Of a DNA stretch of 64,000 nucleotides, positions 36,797 to 48,201 are shown piece by piece (within the stretch, counting starts at the first letter, position 1; each line of letters opens with the position of its first letter). The notes under the pieces were generated by a model. The model was not told where the DNA came from. It saw nothing but the letters and a program-made list of their open reading frames with translations, and did not search any database. A program made the position numbers and the translations under genes. Source of the DNA: Pseudomonadota bacterium (GTDB taxonomy: Bacteria; Pseudomonadota; Gammaproteobacteria; Burkholderiales; Rhodocyclaceae); assembly GCA_018240785.1 (NCBI GenBank), contig JAFEFC010000011.1, forward strand, positions 249,435 through 313,434, in the 5' to 3' direction.

Positions 36797-37999
36797 ATGA
36801 TCCCCGCCGACCTCGCCGCCCGCCTGCGCCTGCTCAACGAAGCGAGCTTCTTCAACACCGAGCAGCCCGTCTCCGGGCTGCAGCGCACACGTGAGATCCA
36901 GGCCGACCTGCCCGAGCTGCTGCCGGGGCAGCGCGTCACGGCGACCTTGCAGCGCCCGCTGCCCGACGGTACCTTCCGCGCCCTCATCGCCGGACGCGAG
37001 ATGACCCTGTCGCTCAACAGCCCCGCCAACAACGGCGACACGCTCGAGCTGGAAGTCTCGCAGGTCACGCCGCGCGCGGTGTTCGCACGCATCGTCGGCA
37101 CCGAGGCCGGCGTCGCCAGCGGCGCTTCGGCGCAGGCGTCGCTGAGCCAGACTGGTCGGCTGATCAGCTTCCTGCTCACCGGCCAGCCGGCCTCCAGCCC
37201 CGCCGAACTGAGGGCCGGGCAAGCCCTGATCAGCACCCCGCCGAGCAGTGGCGCGCAACTGGCCCCCGCGCTGCGCGAGGCAATCGGCCAGAGCGGGCTG
37301 TTCTACGAAGCGCACCAGGTGCAGTGGGTGCTGGGCAAGCTGGATCTCGCCACGCTGCAGCGCGAACCGCAGAACCAGGCGCCAGCGTCTGCCGGGGGCG
37401 GCTCCAGCGCAGGTCCGGCGGGTTCGCCGGCCACGACCGAGTCAGGACCCGCGACGGCGGCCGAGGCGCGGGCGGCGACGGCCGAGCAACGCCTTGCCAC
37501 GCCAGCCCCCCTGGCCGACACACGAGCCCCGGAGCGCGGCACAGCCATCGACAACGCGGCCCCGTCGACCCGCAGCGCAGCCACCACCAGCGACGCGCCA
37601 GCAGCGGCGCGCGCCGAGCCCATCCCGGAGCGCCTGCTGCCGGTGGTGCATCGGCAGCTCGATGCGCTGGCGACAAACCAATACGTGTGGCAGGGCCAGG
37701 CGTGGCCGGGGCAGCCGGTGGAATGGATCATCCACGACCCGGAAGACCCGTCCGAAGGCCGGGAACAAGCCCAATCTGGCGAAACTTCACCGGAATGGAA
37801 GACCACGCTGCGCCTGACGCTGCCGCGGCTCGGCGGCGTCGAGGCGCACCTGCACCTGACTGCTGCGGGCGTTGCGCTGCGCATGCGCGCCCACGATCCG
37901 GCCACGATGGCGGCGCTGCTGGATCGCCGCGGCGAGCTGCAATCGGCGCTGGAGGCCGCCAATCTGGCGCTGGCCGGCATGGTGGTCGAGACGCAATGA
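36797..37999 (+). CDS. FliK-like flagellar hook-length control domain protein
   Basis: A 400-residue protein with a disordered Ala/Pro/Thr-rich middle and a C-terminal Flg_hook-like domain (TLRLTLPRLGGVEAHLHLTAAGVALRM, then GELQSALEAANLALAGMVVET). It is distinct from fliK in the fliFGHIJK operon at 48752-50203, so the locus has two FliK-type proteins. The next gene encodes a free FhlB-type domain, the natural partner of a FliK C-terminus, suggesting a dedicated substrate-switch or export module. Confidence 0.75.
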   Translation: MIPADLAARLRLLNEASFFNTEQPVSGLQRTREIQADLPELLPGQRVTATLQRPLPDGTFRALIAGREMTLSLNSPANNGDTLELEVSQVTPRAVFARIVGTEAGVASGASAQASLSQTGRLISFLLTGQPASSPAELRAGQALISTPPSSGAQLAPALREAIGQSGLFYEAHQVQWVLGKLDLATLQREPQNQAPASAGGGSSAGPAGSPATTESGPATAAEARAATAEQRLATPAPLADTRAPERGTAIDNAAPSTRSAATTSDAPAAARAEPIPERLLPVVHRQLDALATNQYVWQGQAWPGQPVEWIIHDPEDPSEGREQAQSGETSPEWKTTLRLTLPRLGGVEAHLHLTAAGVALRMRAHDPATMAALLDRRGELQSALEAANLALAGMVVETQ

Positions 38000-38012
38000 C
38001 GCAGGCGTGGCG

Positions 38013-38369
38013 ATGAACTCCGACGCCCGGCCCGATGCACGCGGCGAAGCGGTCGCCCTGGCCTACAACGCGGGCGAGGCGGCGCCGCGCGTGGTGGCCA
38101 AGGGGCGCGGCGTGGTCGCGCGCGAAATCATCGAGCGCGCGCGCGAGGCGGGCGTGTACGTGCATGAATCGCCCGAACTGGTGAGCCTGCTGATGCAGGT
38201 GGATCTGGACGCACGTATCCCGCCGCAGCTCTACGTCGCGGTCGCCGAACTGCTGGCCTGGCTTTATCGTGTCGAACAAGGCGCCGAAGCCGGCAGCGCC
38301 CCCATTCCGGAACGGGGCAGCCTGCCCGAGAGCCTGCCGCGCCGGGGAGCAGGCGCACAGGCGGGCTGA
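38013..38369 (+). CDS. fhlB: FhlB (FlhB C-terminal domain-like) protein
   Basis: A 118-residue soluble protein similar to the cytoplasmic domain of FlhB after its NPTH cleavage site: AVALAYNAGEAAPRVVAKGRG, AREIIERAREAGVYVHESPELVSLL, and DLDARIPPQLYVAVAELLAWLY. It has no membrane segments and no NPTH. It may replace or modulate the FlhB C-terminal fragment in export-specificity switching. It begins 13 bases after the FliK-like gene. Confidence 0.88.
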   Translation: MNSDARPDARGEAVALAYNAGEAAPRVVAKGRGVVAREIIERAREAGVYVHESPELVSLLMQVDLDARIPPQLYVAVAELLAWLYRVEQGAEAGSAPIPERGSLPESLPRRGAGAQAG

Positions 38370-38446
38370 GTCGTGCTATAAGCCACGACTGCCTCCTGAC
38401 TCGACTCATCCGCCCACCCAGTTCCTGGTTGCGCAATGCACTTACC

Positions 38447-39226
38447 ATGGCCACCGACGACAAGCTGACCCGTGTGGAACTGCTGCAAGCCGACGACGAG
38501 TCGCGTTACCTGCTGCGCGACCCATTGGAAATTGCACACCTGATCCGCATGCTGGCAGCCGAGCGCGCCCTGGTCACGGCTTACCTTGCTCCGGGCAGCC
38601 AGTCCCTGCTGACGATGGTGCTCGGCCTGACGTCCGGTGAAGACGCCGTCCTGCTTGATGGCAGCACGTCCGAGGCGATCAACCGCCAGGTCGAGCTCGC
38701 CGAGCGGATCACCTGCATCACCCACCTCGACAAGGTGCGGGTGCAGTTCAGCCTCGGTACGCCGTCGCGCCAGACCACGGGGAACGGAGCGGTTTTCAGC
38801 GCTGCGCTGCCGACCGAGGTCCTGCGCCTGCAGCGGCGCGAGTTCTTCCGCCTCAACACGCCGGTGGCGCAGACCGTGCTGTGCTCGATCCCGCCGGACA
38901 CGCGGCACGGAATCGGCCGGCGGGTGGAGATGCGCATCCTCGACATCAGTACCGGCGGCATCGCCGTTGCTGTGCCGCCCAGCGGCCTGGCGCTCGTGCC
39001 CGGGATGTCGTTCGACGGCTGTCAGCTCAAGCTGCCCGCCAGCGAGCCGATATCTGCGCAGCTCACCGTGCGCAACCTGTTTCGCCTGGTCACCCGCAAC
39101 GGCACCGAGATGCTCCGTGCCGGCTGCCAATTCACCGGATTGCCGCCGCAAGCCGAAGGCATGATCCAGCGCTACATCATGAAGAACGAAAAGCAGCGCA
39201 GCGCCCTCGCGCGCAGCCGCCACTGA
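38447..39226 (+). CDS. ycgR: YcgR-type flagellar brake protein (PilZ), copy 1
   Basis: A protein of about 259 residues with an N-terminal YcgR domain (LLRDPLEIAHLIRMLAAERALVTAYL) and a C-terminal PilZ domain. The c-di-GMP motifs are intact: RRxxxR as RLQRREFFRLNTP and D/NxSxxG as LDISTGGIAV. Such proteins bind c-di-GMP and slow or bias the flagellar motor at the FliG/MotA interface. A TTG at 38429 is an alternative start. It is followed after 7 bases by a paralogue. Confidence 0.93.
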   Translation: MATDDKLTRVELLQADDESRYLLRDPLEIAHLIRMLAAERALVTAYLAPGSQSLLTMVLGLTSGEDAVLLDGSTSEAINRQVELAERITCITHLDKVRVQFSLGTPSRQTTGNGAVFSAALPTEVLRLQRREFFRLNTPVAQTVLCSIPPDTRHGIGRRVEMRILDISTGGIAVAVPPSGLALVPGMSFDGCQLKLPASEPISAQLTVRNLFRLVTRNGTEMLRAGCQFTGLPPQAEGMIQRYIMKNEKQRSALARSRH

Positions 39227-39233
39227 AGAAGCC

Positions 39234-40025
39234 ATGTCCCAGCCCGAGCAAGACCGCGCCGAAGGCAGCGAACCCGACCGCATCCAGCCGCTGCCGACCG
39301 AAGGCCTGGACAAGTACCTGCTGCATGGCCCGCGACAGATCCGTCAGTTGCTGCAGTCGCTGAGCGAAGCCCATGCGCTGGTGAGCGTGCATCTGACGCC
39401 GGGGCGCGAATCCTTCCTCAGCGCCATCGTCTCGCTGGCCGACGACGAGAGCGCGGTCTATCTCGATGCCTGCATCGATGAAGGCACGAACCGCCGCGCC
39501 ACGCAAGCCCGCAAGCTGCTGTGCGTGACCCAGCTCGAACGCATCCGCATCCAGTTTTCGCTCGAGGCGGCGGCGCTGGCCACCCTGGACGGCCGCACGG
39601 CGCTGCGGGCGCCATTGCCCGCCCAGATGCTGCGGCTGCAGCGGCGCGAGAGCTATCGACTGCACGTGCCGCTCAGCCACGAAGCACGGTGCGCGCTCCC
39701 CCGGCCGGATGGCGGACCGCGCCTGCCGGTCAGGATCATCGACATCGGCGCCGGCGGGATTGCCTTCCACCTGGCACCGGACGCCCTGCACGTCGAATTG
39801 GGAATGGAACTGGCAGGCTGCCTGCTGACGCTGCCCGATGTCGAACCCATGGTGGTAGCGCTCGAGGTGCGCAACATCACGGTGCAACCCAGCCGCAGCG
39901 GCAGCGACAACCTGCGCGTCGGCTGCCGCTTCGCGGCCCTGCCCCGCGGCGCCGACACGACGATCCAGCGCTACATCCTGCGAACCGAAAGGGAACTCAA
40001 CGCGCGCGAACGCGGCGGGCTTTGA
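39234..40025 (+). CDS. YcgR-type PilZ protein, copy 2
   Basis: A 263-residue paralogue with the same YcgR-PilZ layout (YLLHGPRQIRQLLQSLSEAHALVSVHL; RLQRRESYRLHVPL). The second c-di-GMP motif reads IDIGAGGIAF: the usual Ser of DxSxxG is Gly. This may lower affinity or change specificity. Tandem brake proteins with different motifs could respond at different c-di-GMP levels; that is inference. It is convergent with fliE. Confidence 0.9.
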   Translation: MSQPEQDRAEGSEPDRIQPLPTEGLDKYLLHGPRQIRQLLQSLSEAHALVSVHLTPGRESFLSAIVSLADDESAVYLDACIDEGTNRRATQARKLLCVTQLERIRIQFSLEAAALATLDGRTALRAPLPAQMLRLQRRESYRLHVPLSHEARCALPRPDGGPRLPVRIIDIGAGGIAFHLAPDALHVELGMELAGCLLTLPDVEPMVVALEVRNITVQPSRSGSDNLRVGCRFAALPRGADTTIQRYILRTERELNARERGGL

Positions 40026-40079
40026 TCACGGCTGCCGTGGCTCCCACGCGAATATGTGCCGGATGCGAGCGGATGCCGC

Positions 40080-40400
40080 TCACACCGACATGTTCATGAT
40101 GTCCTGATACGCGGTGACGAGGCGGTTGCGCACCTGGACCATCTGCTGGAACGACAGGTTGGCCTTCTGCAGGTTGACCATCACGTCCTGCAGATTGACG
40201 TTGGGATCGCCGGCGGAGAAGTTCTGCGCCATTTCCCGTGCCTCGTTCTGCGCGGCGCTGACGTCCTTCAGCGCGCCGTTGAGCACGTCGGCAAAGTTGA
40301 CGCCGCCGGCCGCCTCTTCGGGCTGCACCGGCTTGTTCTGCGCTGCCTGTGAGACAGAGCGCAGTTCGCTGAGCATCTGGTCGATTCCGCGGGTGTCCAT
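40080..40400 (-). CDS. fliE: Flagellar hook-basal body protein FliE
   Basis: A 106-residue protein linking the MS ring to the proximal rod. The conserved C-terminal half reads GDPNVNLQDVMVNLQKANLSFQQMVQVRNRLVTAYQDIMNM. It is separated from fliF, with which it is usually co-transcribed, by the flrBC genes, and is on the opposite strand. A near-consensus -24/-12 element lies at 40454-40468. Confidence 0.95.
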   Translation of the reverse strand: MDTRGIDQMLSELRSVSQAAQNKPVQPEEAAGGVNFADVLNGALKDVSAAQNEAREMAQNFSAGDPNVNLQDVMVNLQKANLSFQQMVQVRNRLVTAYQDIMNMSV

Positions 40401-40453
40401 ATCCTCGCCCCCGGCTGCGGGTGGTACGTGATAAACGATTCCAATCTAGCACA

Positions 40454-40468
40454 GCAAACTGCATGCCA
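40454..40468 (-). promoter_or_regulatory. Sigma-54 promoter of fliE
   Basis: TGGCATGCAGTTTGC on the minus strand: the -24 box has one mismatch (C to T) and the -12 box TTGC is perfect, with correct spacing. The implied start point is about 40 bases before the fliE ATG. It fits control by the adjacent FlrC-type activator. Confidence 0.75.
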
Positions 40469-40482
40469 CCATGCCGGCCAGG

Positions 40483-41900
<1,418 letters not shown>

Positions 41901-41904
<4 letters not shown>

Positions 41905-43094
41905 GATTGGTGAATCGCCTCGGCGCCTGCTTCGCCACCGGCCGCCAGCGGCAGGGCAAGCGTGAAGATGGCGCCCTGGCCGGGGGCGGATCGCAGCGTG
42001 ATGTCGCCGCCGTGGCCACGCGCCACGCCACGGGCGATGGCCAGCCCCAGCCCGGTGCCGTCGGCGCGGGTGGTGAAGAAGGGATCGAACAGGCGCGACT
42101 GCAACTCGGGTGGCACGCCGCGTCCGCTGTCGCGCACGATGAAGCGCAGGCCAGGCTGCGCGGCTGCGGTGGCCGCGTCGCTGGCCACGGCATCGAGTTC
42201 CACGCGCAGACTGACGCTGCCGCCCGCCTCCGTGGCCTGGATGGCGTTTTCCAGTAAATTGGTGAGCGCGCCGGCGAGCGCCTTGCGGTCGCCATGCAGC
42301 GCGGCATCGCCACAATCGCAGACGCACTGGAAGTCGAGCTGGCGCGCGCGCGCCAGCGGCTCCAGGGTGTGCGCCAGCTCCGCGGCCAGCTCGCAGGCAC
42401 CGAAACGCTGCCGCCCGAGGCTGTCGCCGCGGGCAAAGAGCAGCATGTCGCGGATCAGGCGCTCGAGGTAGCGCAGGCGTTCGATGGCGCGGTCGGCCAC
42501 CTTGGCCCGCTCTGCCGCGCCTAGCTCGGCCTGGCGCAGGTTGCCGGTGTAGAGCAGCGCTGCAGCGAGCGGTGTGCGCAACTGATGGGCGAGGCCGGCG
42601 ACCATCTCGCCCATCGCGGCGAGGCGCTCATTGCGCTCGGCCGTCAGGCGCATCTGATGGGTGTCGGTGATGTCGTGCAACAGCAGGATGCGCTCGTCGC
42701 CCGACTCCAGCGCCGTCTCCGACAGGGCGATGCGCGAGGTCTCGCCAGATCGGGCGAGGGTCAGTTCGCCGGGGGTCTCGGTGGCTTGCAGCGCGCGCCC
42801 CACCTCGTCCCAGTCGCGCCCGGCGAGCTCGGCGCCAAAGAGGGCCTCTGCGGCGCGATTCACCTGCACCACCCGCCCACTTCGATCGAGCACCACCACG
42901 CCGGCGGGCAGCGCGCCCATCAGCATGGTGAGCCGCTCGGTGAGCTGCGCGACCTGGCCTTGCAGCGCGTTGTACGCGGTGGACAACTCCTCCGAGGCGC
43001 GGCTGAACAGCGCGAACGCTTCGGCAAGCTGCGCTGCGTCCAGCGCGGGAGCGGGTGGCGGGGCGGGATCGATGGCGGGTTTCACGGCGGTCAC
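41901..43094 (-). CDS. flrB: Flagellar sensor histidine kinase, FlrB/FleS type
   Basis: A soluble kinase of about 397 residues with a PAS domain (GALPAGVVVLDRSGRVVQVNRAAEALFG), a HisKA domain with phosphoacceptor His in MVAGLAHQLRTPLAAALLY and a HATPase domain (LTNLLENAIQATE, DSGRGVP, GTGLGLAI). No membrane segment is visible, as in FlrB/FleS, which sense assembly state from the cytoplasm. The start is uncertain; GTG at 43094 or 43085 fits best, since sequence further upstream looks non-coding. It is coupled to flrC. Confidence 0.9.
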
Positions 43095-43224
43095 TGTAGC
43101 CGATACCCTGCCATGGTAGCCGGCAAACAGGCGGCAAAAAATGCCGCTTTTCCTGCCGTCCCGCTTGTGCCGGGCGACGGACAATGCCGTCATCCGTCAA
43201 AGTGCACGCAACAGGATCGCCGCC

Positions 43225-44931
43225 ATGGCAACCGCTGAAAACACCGCCGACGACGCCCTCGGCGCCGCGCCCGCCGAGGGCGGTCCGCCGTCGCGCCTGC
43301 AGCAGACGCTGCAGAACATCAACGCGCTGAGCCAGCGCCAGAAGATCGCCGCGGCGGCGGCCATCGCCCTTGCCATCGCGCTGATCGTCGGTGCACTGCT
43401 GTGGAACCGCCAGCCCGAGTACGCGGTGCTGTTCTCCAACCTGGAAGAGCGTGACGGCGGCCAGATCATTGCCGCGCTGCAGCAGCAGAACGTGCCCTAT
43501 CGCATGTCCGACAACGGCAGCGCGATCCTCGTGCCGCAGGCCGCCGTGCATGAAACCCGCCTGAGACTGGCGGCCAATGGCCTGCCCAAGGGCGGCCTGG
43601 CGGGGTTCGAGCTGATGGATGGCCAGAAGCTGGGCATTTCGCAGTTCAACGAGCAAATCAACTACCAACGCGCGCTCGAGGGCGAACTGTCGCGCACCGT
43701 GCAGTCGATCGCCACGGTGGCCAGCGCGCGGGTGCACCTGGCCATGCCGCGGCAGACCGCCTTCCTGCGCGACGACCAGAAGCCGACCGCCTCGGTGATG
43801 GTGAACCTGCGCCCGGGACGCACGCTCGATGCGAACCAGGTGGCGGGCATCGTCCATCTGGTGTCGTCCAGCGTGCCGCGCATGACGGCCTCGGGCGTCA
43901 GCATCATCAACCAGGACGGCGAGCTGCTCACCCAGCAGGCCGATCCCCTGCGCCGGGCCGGAATGGACCCCACCCAGCTCGACTACGTGCGCGAGCTGGA
44001 AGCCGGCTTCATCCGCCGCATCGAGAACATCCTGGGACCCATGCTGGGCAAGGACAACTTCCGCGCGCAGGTCGCGGCCGACGTCGACTTCAACCAGGTC
44101 GAGCAGACGGCCGAGACCTACAAGCCCAACCCCACGCCCGACCAGGCGATCCGCAGCCAGCAGACGAACGAGCAGGTCAACCCGGCGCCGGGCGCGATGG
44201 GCGTGCCGGGCGCGCTGAGCAACCAGCCGCCGGTGCCGGCGACGGCGCCCATCACCTCGCCGGCGGTGCCGGGCGGGGGCGGCGCGGGTGCGGCGGGCGC
44301 GGGCAGCAGCACCCGCAGCGCGGTGCTCAACTACGAGCTCGATCGCACCGTGCAGCACGTCAAGCAGTCGATCGGCCAGGTCAAGCGCCTTTCGGTGGCG
44401 GTGGTGGTGAACAACCGCTCGGCCACTGCGCCCGACGGCCAGACGCAGAACCTGCCGCCGAGCGAGGAGGAGATCGCGCGCATCACCAACCTGGTGCGCG
44501 AGGCGGTGGGCTACAACGCCAATCGCGGCGACACCATCAACGTGGCCAGCAGCAGCTTCACCACGCCGGCGACCGAGGCCGCACCGCCGCTGTGGAGGGA
44601 TCCGCAGGTGCTCGATCTGGGCAAGGAGCTCGCCCGCTGGCTGATCGTGCTGCTGGTGATCCTGCTCGTGTATCTTGCGGTGGTCCGCCCGCTGGTGCGC
44701 GCCGTCGTTCCGCCCAAGGAAGAGCAGGCGGAGGAAGAGGCGGCCGCCGTTGCGGGCGAAGAACTCGAGGAAGGCGAGGAAGGCGTGCAGGTCAGCCTCT
44801 CCGGCGCCACCGAGGAGGACAGCTACGAAGCCCATCTGGAGCGCGCGCGCAACCTCGCGCGCAATGACCCGAGGACGGTCGCCAACCTGATCAAGGAATG
44901 GATGGGCGCCACCGAGGAGGGCCGCAAGTGA
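43225..44931 (+). CDS. fliF: Flagellar MS-ring protein FliF
   Basis: A 568-residue inner-membrane ring protein. It has an N-terminal helix (AAAAAIALAIALIVGALLW), YscJ/FliF ring-building domains (YAVLFSNLEERDGGQIIAAL, RVHLAMPRQTAFLRDDQKPTASVMV) and a second helix near residue 475 (WLIVLLVILLVYLAVVRPLV). A C-terminal FliG-binding tail follows (AHLERARNLARNDPRTVANLIKEWM). The ATG at 43225 is preferred to the upstream frame. First gene of the large fliF-fliR operon; its stop overlaps the GTG of fliG. Confidence 0.97.
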   Translation: MATAENTADDALGAAPAEGGPPSRLQQTLQNINALSQRQKIAAAAAIALAIALIVGALLWNRQPEYAVLFSNLEERDGGQIIAALQQQNVPYRMSDNGSAILVPQAAVHETRLRLAANGLPKGGLAGFELMDGQKLGISQFNEQINYQRALEGELSRTVQSIATVASARVHLAMPRQTAFLRDDQKPTASVMVNLRPGRTLDANQVAGIVHLVSSSVPRMTASGVSIINQDGELLTQQADPLRRAGMDPTQLDYVRELEAGFIRRIENILGPMLGKDNFRAQVAADVDFNQVEQTAETYKPNPTPDQAIRSQQTNEQVNPAPGAMGVPGALSNQPPVPATAPITSPAVPGGGGAGAAGAGSSTRSAVLNYELDRTVQHVKQSIGQVKRLSVAVVVNNRSATAPDGQTQNLPPSEEEIARITNLVREAVGYNANRGDTINVASSSFTTPATEAAPPLWRDPQVLDLGKELARWLIVLLVILLVYLAVVRPLVRAVVPPKEEQAEEEAAAVAGEELEEGEEGVQVSLSGATEEDSYEAHLERARNLARNDPRTVANLIKEWMGATEEGRK

Positions 44932-45929
44932 CGACACCGGAAGAAGGCCTGGAGAAGGCCGCCCTGCTGCTGATGACCCTGGGCGCCGACGAGGCGGCGG
45001 AGGTGTTGAAGCACCTGGGCCCGCGCGAAGTCCAGAAGCTGACGATGAAGATGGCCACCATGCCGGCGCAGGCGCGCAGCAAGGTCGATCCGCTGCTGGT
45101 CGAGTTGAACGAGCACTTCGGCAAGGGTGCGCTGATCCAGTCCGACGAGGACCAGTTGCGCAGGATGCTCACCAAGGCGCTCGGCGACGAGCGTGCCGGC
45201 CAGTTGCTGTCGCGCATGGTGCAGGGATCGGACACGGCCGGCATCGAGGCGCTGAAGTGGATGGACGCGGCGACGGCGGCCGACCTCATCCGCGAAGAGC
45301 ATCCGCAGATCATCGCCACCATCCTGGTGCATCTCGAATTCGACCAGGCGGGCGACATCCTCAAGCACTTCAACGATCGCCTGCGCAACGACGTCGTGCT
45401 GCGCATCGCCACTCTGGACGGCGTGCAGCCGACCGCGCTGAAGGAGCTCAACGAGGCCTTGTCGCGGATGCTGGCCGGCGCGACGACGGTGAAGAAGGCG
45501 GCGATGGGCGGCGTGCGCCACGCCGCCGAGATCCTCAACTTCGTCGGTTCGGCGCAGGAGACCGCGGTGATCGACAGCGTGCGCGAATACGATCCCGAGC
45601 TGGCGCAGAAGATCCTCGACGAGATGTTCGTCTTCGACAACCTGGTCGACATCGACGACCGCGGCATCCAGACGATCCTGCGCGAGGTGCAGTCCGACTC
45701 GCTGATCGTCGCCCTCAAGGGTGCGACACCCGAACTGCGCGACAAGATCTTCCGCAACATGTCGAGCCGCGCCGCCGAGATGATGCGCGAGGATCTCGAA
45801 TCGCGCGGGCCGGTGCGCCTGTCCGAGGTCGAGGCCGAGCAGAAGGAAATCCTCAAGATCGTGCGGCGCCTGGCCGAGGAAGGCCAGGTGATGATGGCTG
45901 GCAAGGGAGGCGACGATGGCTTCGTGTAA
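44928..45929 (+). CDS. fliG: Flagellar motor switch protein FliG
   Basis: The 333-residue rotor protein that interacts with MotA and FliM. N-terminal domain (KAALLLMTLGADEAAEVLKHLG), middle EHPQIIATILVHL motif, and C-terminal charged motor helix (LIVALKGATPELRDKIFRNMSSRAAEMMREDLESRG) are intact. The GTG start at 44928 overlaps the fliF stop and gives the usual N-terminus. Confidence 0.97.
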   Translation: MTTPEEGLEKAALLLMTLGADEAAEVLKHLGPREVQKLTMKMATMPAQARSKVDPLLVELNEHFGKGALIQSDEDQLRRMLTKALGDERAGQLLSRMVQGSDTAGIEALKWMDAATAADLIREEHPQIIATILVHLEFDQAGDILKHFNDRLRNDVVLRIATLDGVQPTALKELNEALSRMLAGATTVKKAAMGGVRHAAEILNFVGSAQETAVIDSVREYDPELAQKILDEMFVFDNLVDIDDRGIQTILREVQSDSLIVALKGATPELRDKIFRNMSSRAAEMMREDLESRGPVRLSEVEAEQKEILKIVRRLAEEGQVMMAGKGGDDGFV

Positions 45930-45965
45930 GCCTGCCGTACGCCCATGCCGCGGCCGGGAGCGGCG

Positions 45966-46718
45966 ATGACCATCAGCCGCCACCAGGCGGTAGGCGCCTA
46001 TCGCCGCTGGGAGCCGGTCGATTTCGACGCGCCCGAAACCCCGGCTGCGGCCGAGCTTCCCGTTGCGCCGGCCGCGCTCGATGCGGCGGCGATCCCGCAA
46101 GCACCCGAACCCGAGCCCGACCCGCTCGGCGACGTGCAGTTGCCCACCGCCGAGGACATCGAGCGCATGCACGAGGAGGCGCGCGCCGCCGGCCACGCCG
46201 AGGGCTACGCGGCAGGCCACGCCGCAGGCTTCGAGGCGGGCCGCGAGGCCGGGCATGCGGAGGGGGCGGCACGGGTAGAGGAAGCCGTGCGGCGACTGAC
46301 GGACCTTTCCGCCGGCCTGGACAAGGCCTTGAGTCAGCTCGACCAGGAGGTCGCCGAGGAGCTGATGGCGCTGTCGATCGAGATCGCACGTCAGATGGTG
46401 CAGCACACGCTGGCGGTGCACCCCGAGAGCGTGCTGCAAACCGTGCGCAACGCGCTGCTGCAGATGCCCCAGGGCCACGCCCAGATCCGCCTGCACCCGG
46501 ACGACCTGGCGCTGGTGCGCGAAAACATGGGCGAGCAGCTCGGCCACGCCGGCCATCGCCTCGTCGAGGACGCCGAACTGTCGCGCGGCAGTTGCCGCAT
46601 CGACAGCCTGGGCGCCCAGGTCGACGCCACGCTGGAGCGGCGCTGGCGGCGCATCCTCGAGTCGCTCGGCCATGAGCGGGCGGCATGGCAGCCTACCGAT
46701 GATGGCGGAGAAGGATGA
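45966..46718 (+). CDS. fliH: Flagellar assembly protein FliH
   Basis: A protein of about 250 residues that regulates the FliI ATPase and carries it to the export gate. It has a Gly/Ala heptad-like segment ([24 protein letters not shown]), the GxxxG-rich helix typical of FliH. The C-terminal FliH/YscL domain follows ([37 protein letters not shown]). An ATG at 45945 is an alternative start. The stop overlaps the fliI start. Confidence 0.92.
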   Translation: MTISRHQAVGAYRRWEPVDFDAPETPAAAELPVAPAALDAAAIPQAPEPEPDPLGDVQLPTAEDIERMHEEARAAGHAEGYAAGHAAGFEAGREAGHAEGAARVEEAVRRLTDLSAGLDKALSQLDQEVAEELMALSIEIARQMVQHTLAVHPESVLQTVRNALLQMPQGHAQIRLHPDDLALVRENMGEQLGHAGHRLVEDAELSRGSCRIDSLGAQVDATLERRWRRILESLGHERAAWQPTDDGGEG

Positions 46719-48121
46719 TGGAGCACCACGGGGCCCTGTGGCGCAGCTTCCTGAAAAGCGGCGCGAGCCTGGTGGGCAGTTGCAACCCGCTGGAAGTGTC
46801 GGGCCGCCTGACGCGCATCAACGGCCTCGTCATGGAGGCCGCGGGCCTCAAGCTGCCGCTGGGTTCCGGCTGCCGCGTGCTGGTGCCGGGGGGCGGCGCG
46901 GTGGAAGCCGAAGTCGTGGGTTTCAACGGCGAGAAGCTGTTCATGATGCCGACCGACGATGTCTTCGGCCTGGCGCCGGGTGCGCGCGTGCTGCCGATGG
47001 AAGTGGGCACGCCGCGCCTGGTGCTGGGCAAGCACATCGGCCCGCGCCGGCGCGCCGCCGACCGCGCCAAGCACCTGCCGGTGGGCGACGCCCTCCTCGG
47101 CCGCGTGGTCGATGGCGCCGGCCGCCCGCTCGACGGGCTCGGTCCGCTGGCCACGCAGGAAACCCGCTCGCTGCAGGGCCGCGCCTTCAACCCGCTGGCG
47201 CGGGCGCCGATCTCGCAGCCGCTGGACGTCGGCATCCGCGCCATCAACGCCCTGCTCACCGTCGGGCGCGGCCAGCGCCTGGGCCTGTTCGCCGGCTCCG
47301 GCGTGGGCAAGTCGGTGCTGATCGGCATGATGGCCCGCTACACCGCGGCCGACATCATCGTCGTCGGCCTGATCGGCGAGCGTGGCCGCGAGGTGAAGGA
47401 GTTCATCGAGCAGAGCCTGGGCGCCGAGGGCCTCGCGCGCTCGGTGGTGGTGGCGGCGCCAGCCGACACGAGCCCGCTGATGCGCATGCAGGGCGCATCC
47501 TACGCGACCACCGTGGCGGAGTATTTCCGCGACCAGGGCAAGCAGGTGCTGCTGATCATGGATTCGCTGACCCGCTACGCGATGGCCCAGCGCGAGATCG
47601 CCCTGGCGATCGGCGAGCCGCCGGTGACCCGCGGCTACCCGCCGAGCGTGTTCGCACGCCTGCCGGCGCTGGTCGAGCGCGCGGGCAACGGGCCCGAAGG
47701 CGGCGGCTCCATCACCGCCTTCTACACCGTGCTCGCCGAAGGCGACGACCAGCAGGACCCGATCGCCGATTCGGCGCGCGCCATCCTCGACGGCCACTTC
47801 GTGCTGTCGCGCAGCCTGGCCGACCAGGGTCACTACCCGGCGATCGACATCGAGCAGTCGATCTCGCGCGCGATGCACAACCTCGTCGGCGACGACCACT
47901 TCGCGGTGGTGCGCCAGTTCAAGCAGTTCTTCTCGCGCTACCAGCGCTCGCGCGACCTGATCGCAGTGGGCGCCTACCAGCCCGGCGCCGATCCGATGCT
48001 GGACATGGCGGTCAAGCTCTACCCGCGACTGGAGGCCTTCCTGCAGCAGGGCATCCACGAGCGCGAAGGCTATGACGGTGCCCTCGCGAAGCTGGCCGAG
48101 GTATTTTCCACGCCGGCGTGA
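46715..48121 (+). CDS. fliI: Flagellum-specific ATP synthase FliI
   Basis: The 468-residue hexameric ATPase of the flagellar type III export apparatus. Walker A ([17 protein letters not shown]), [17 protein letters not shown], Walker B ([20 protein letters not shown]) and the [12 protein letters not shown] segment are intact. It overlaps fliH by 4 bases (ATGA type) and is followed by fliJ after 80 bases. Confidence 0.97.
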   Translation: MMEHHGALWRSFLKSGASLVGSCNPLEVSGRLTRINGLVMEAAGLKLPLGSGCRVLVPGGGAVEAEVVGFNGEKLFMMPTDDVFGLAPGARVLPMEVGTPRLVLGKHIGPRRRAADRAKHLPVGDALLGRVVDGAGRPLDGLGPLATQETRSLQGRAFNPLARAPISQPLDVGIRAINALLTVGRGQRLGLFAGSGVGKSVLIGMMARYTAADIIVVGLIGERGREVKEFIEQSLGAEGLARSVVVAAPADTSPLMRMQGASYATTVAEYFRDQGKQVLLIMDSLTRYAMAQREIALAIGEPPVTRGYPPSVFARLPALVERAGNGPEGGGSITAFYTVLAEGDDQQDPIADSARAILDGHFVLSRSLADQGHYPAIDIEQSISRAMHNLVGDDHFAVVRQFKQFFSRYQRSRDLIAVGAYQPGADPMLDMAVKLYPRLEAFLQQGIHEREGYDGALAKLAEVFSTPA

Positions 48122-48201
48122 GGGCGGACGCATACGGCGTGCGGACACCGCGTTAGAATCGCGCACCGCTTCCGCTGCAACCGAAACCCAAGACCCTGAC
48201 G

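Noticed and set aside
43103..43145. A possible -24/-12 element upstream of fliF (CGGCAAACAGGCGGC)
   Set aside because: GG and GC spacing fits, but both boxes match poorly; I could not support a sigma-54 promoter for fliF from sequence.
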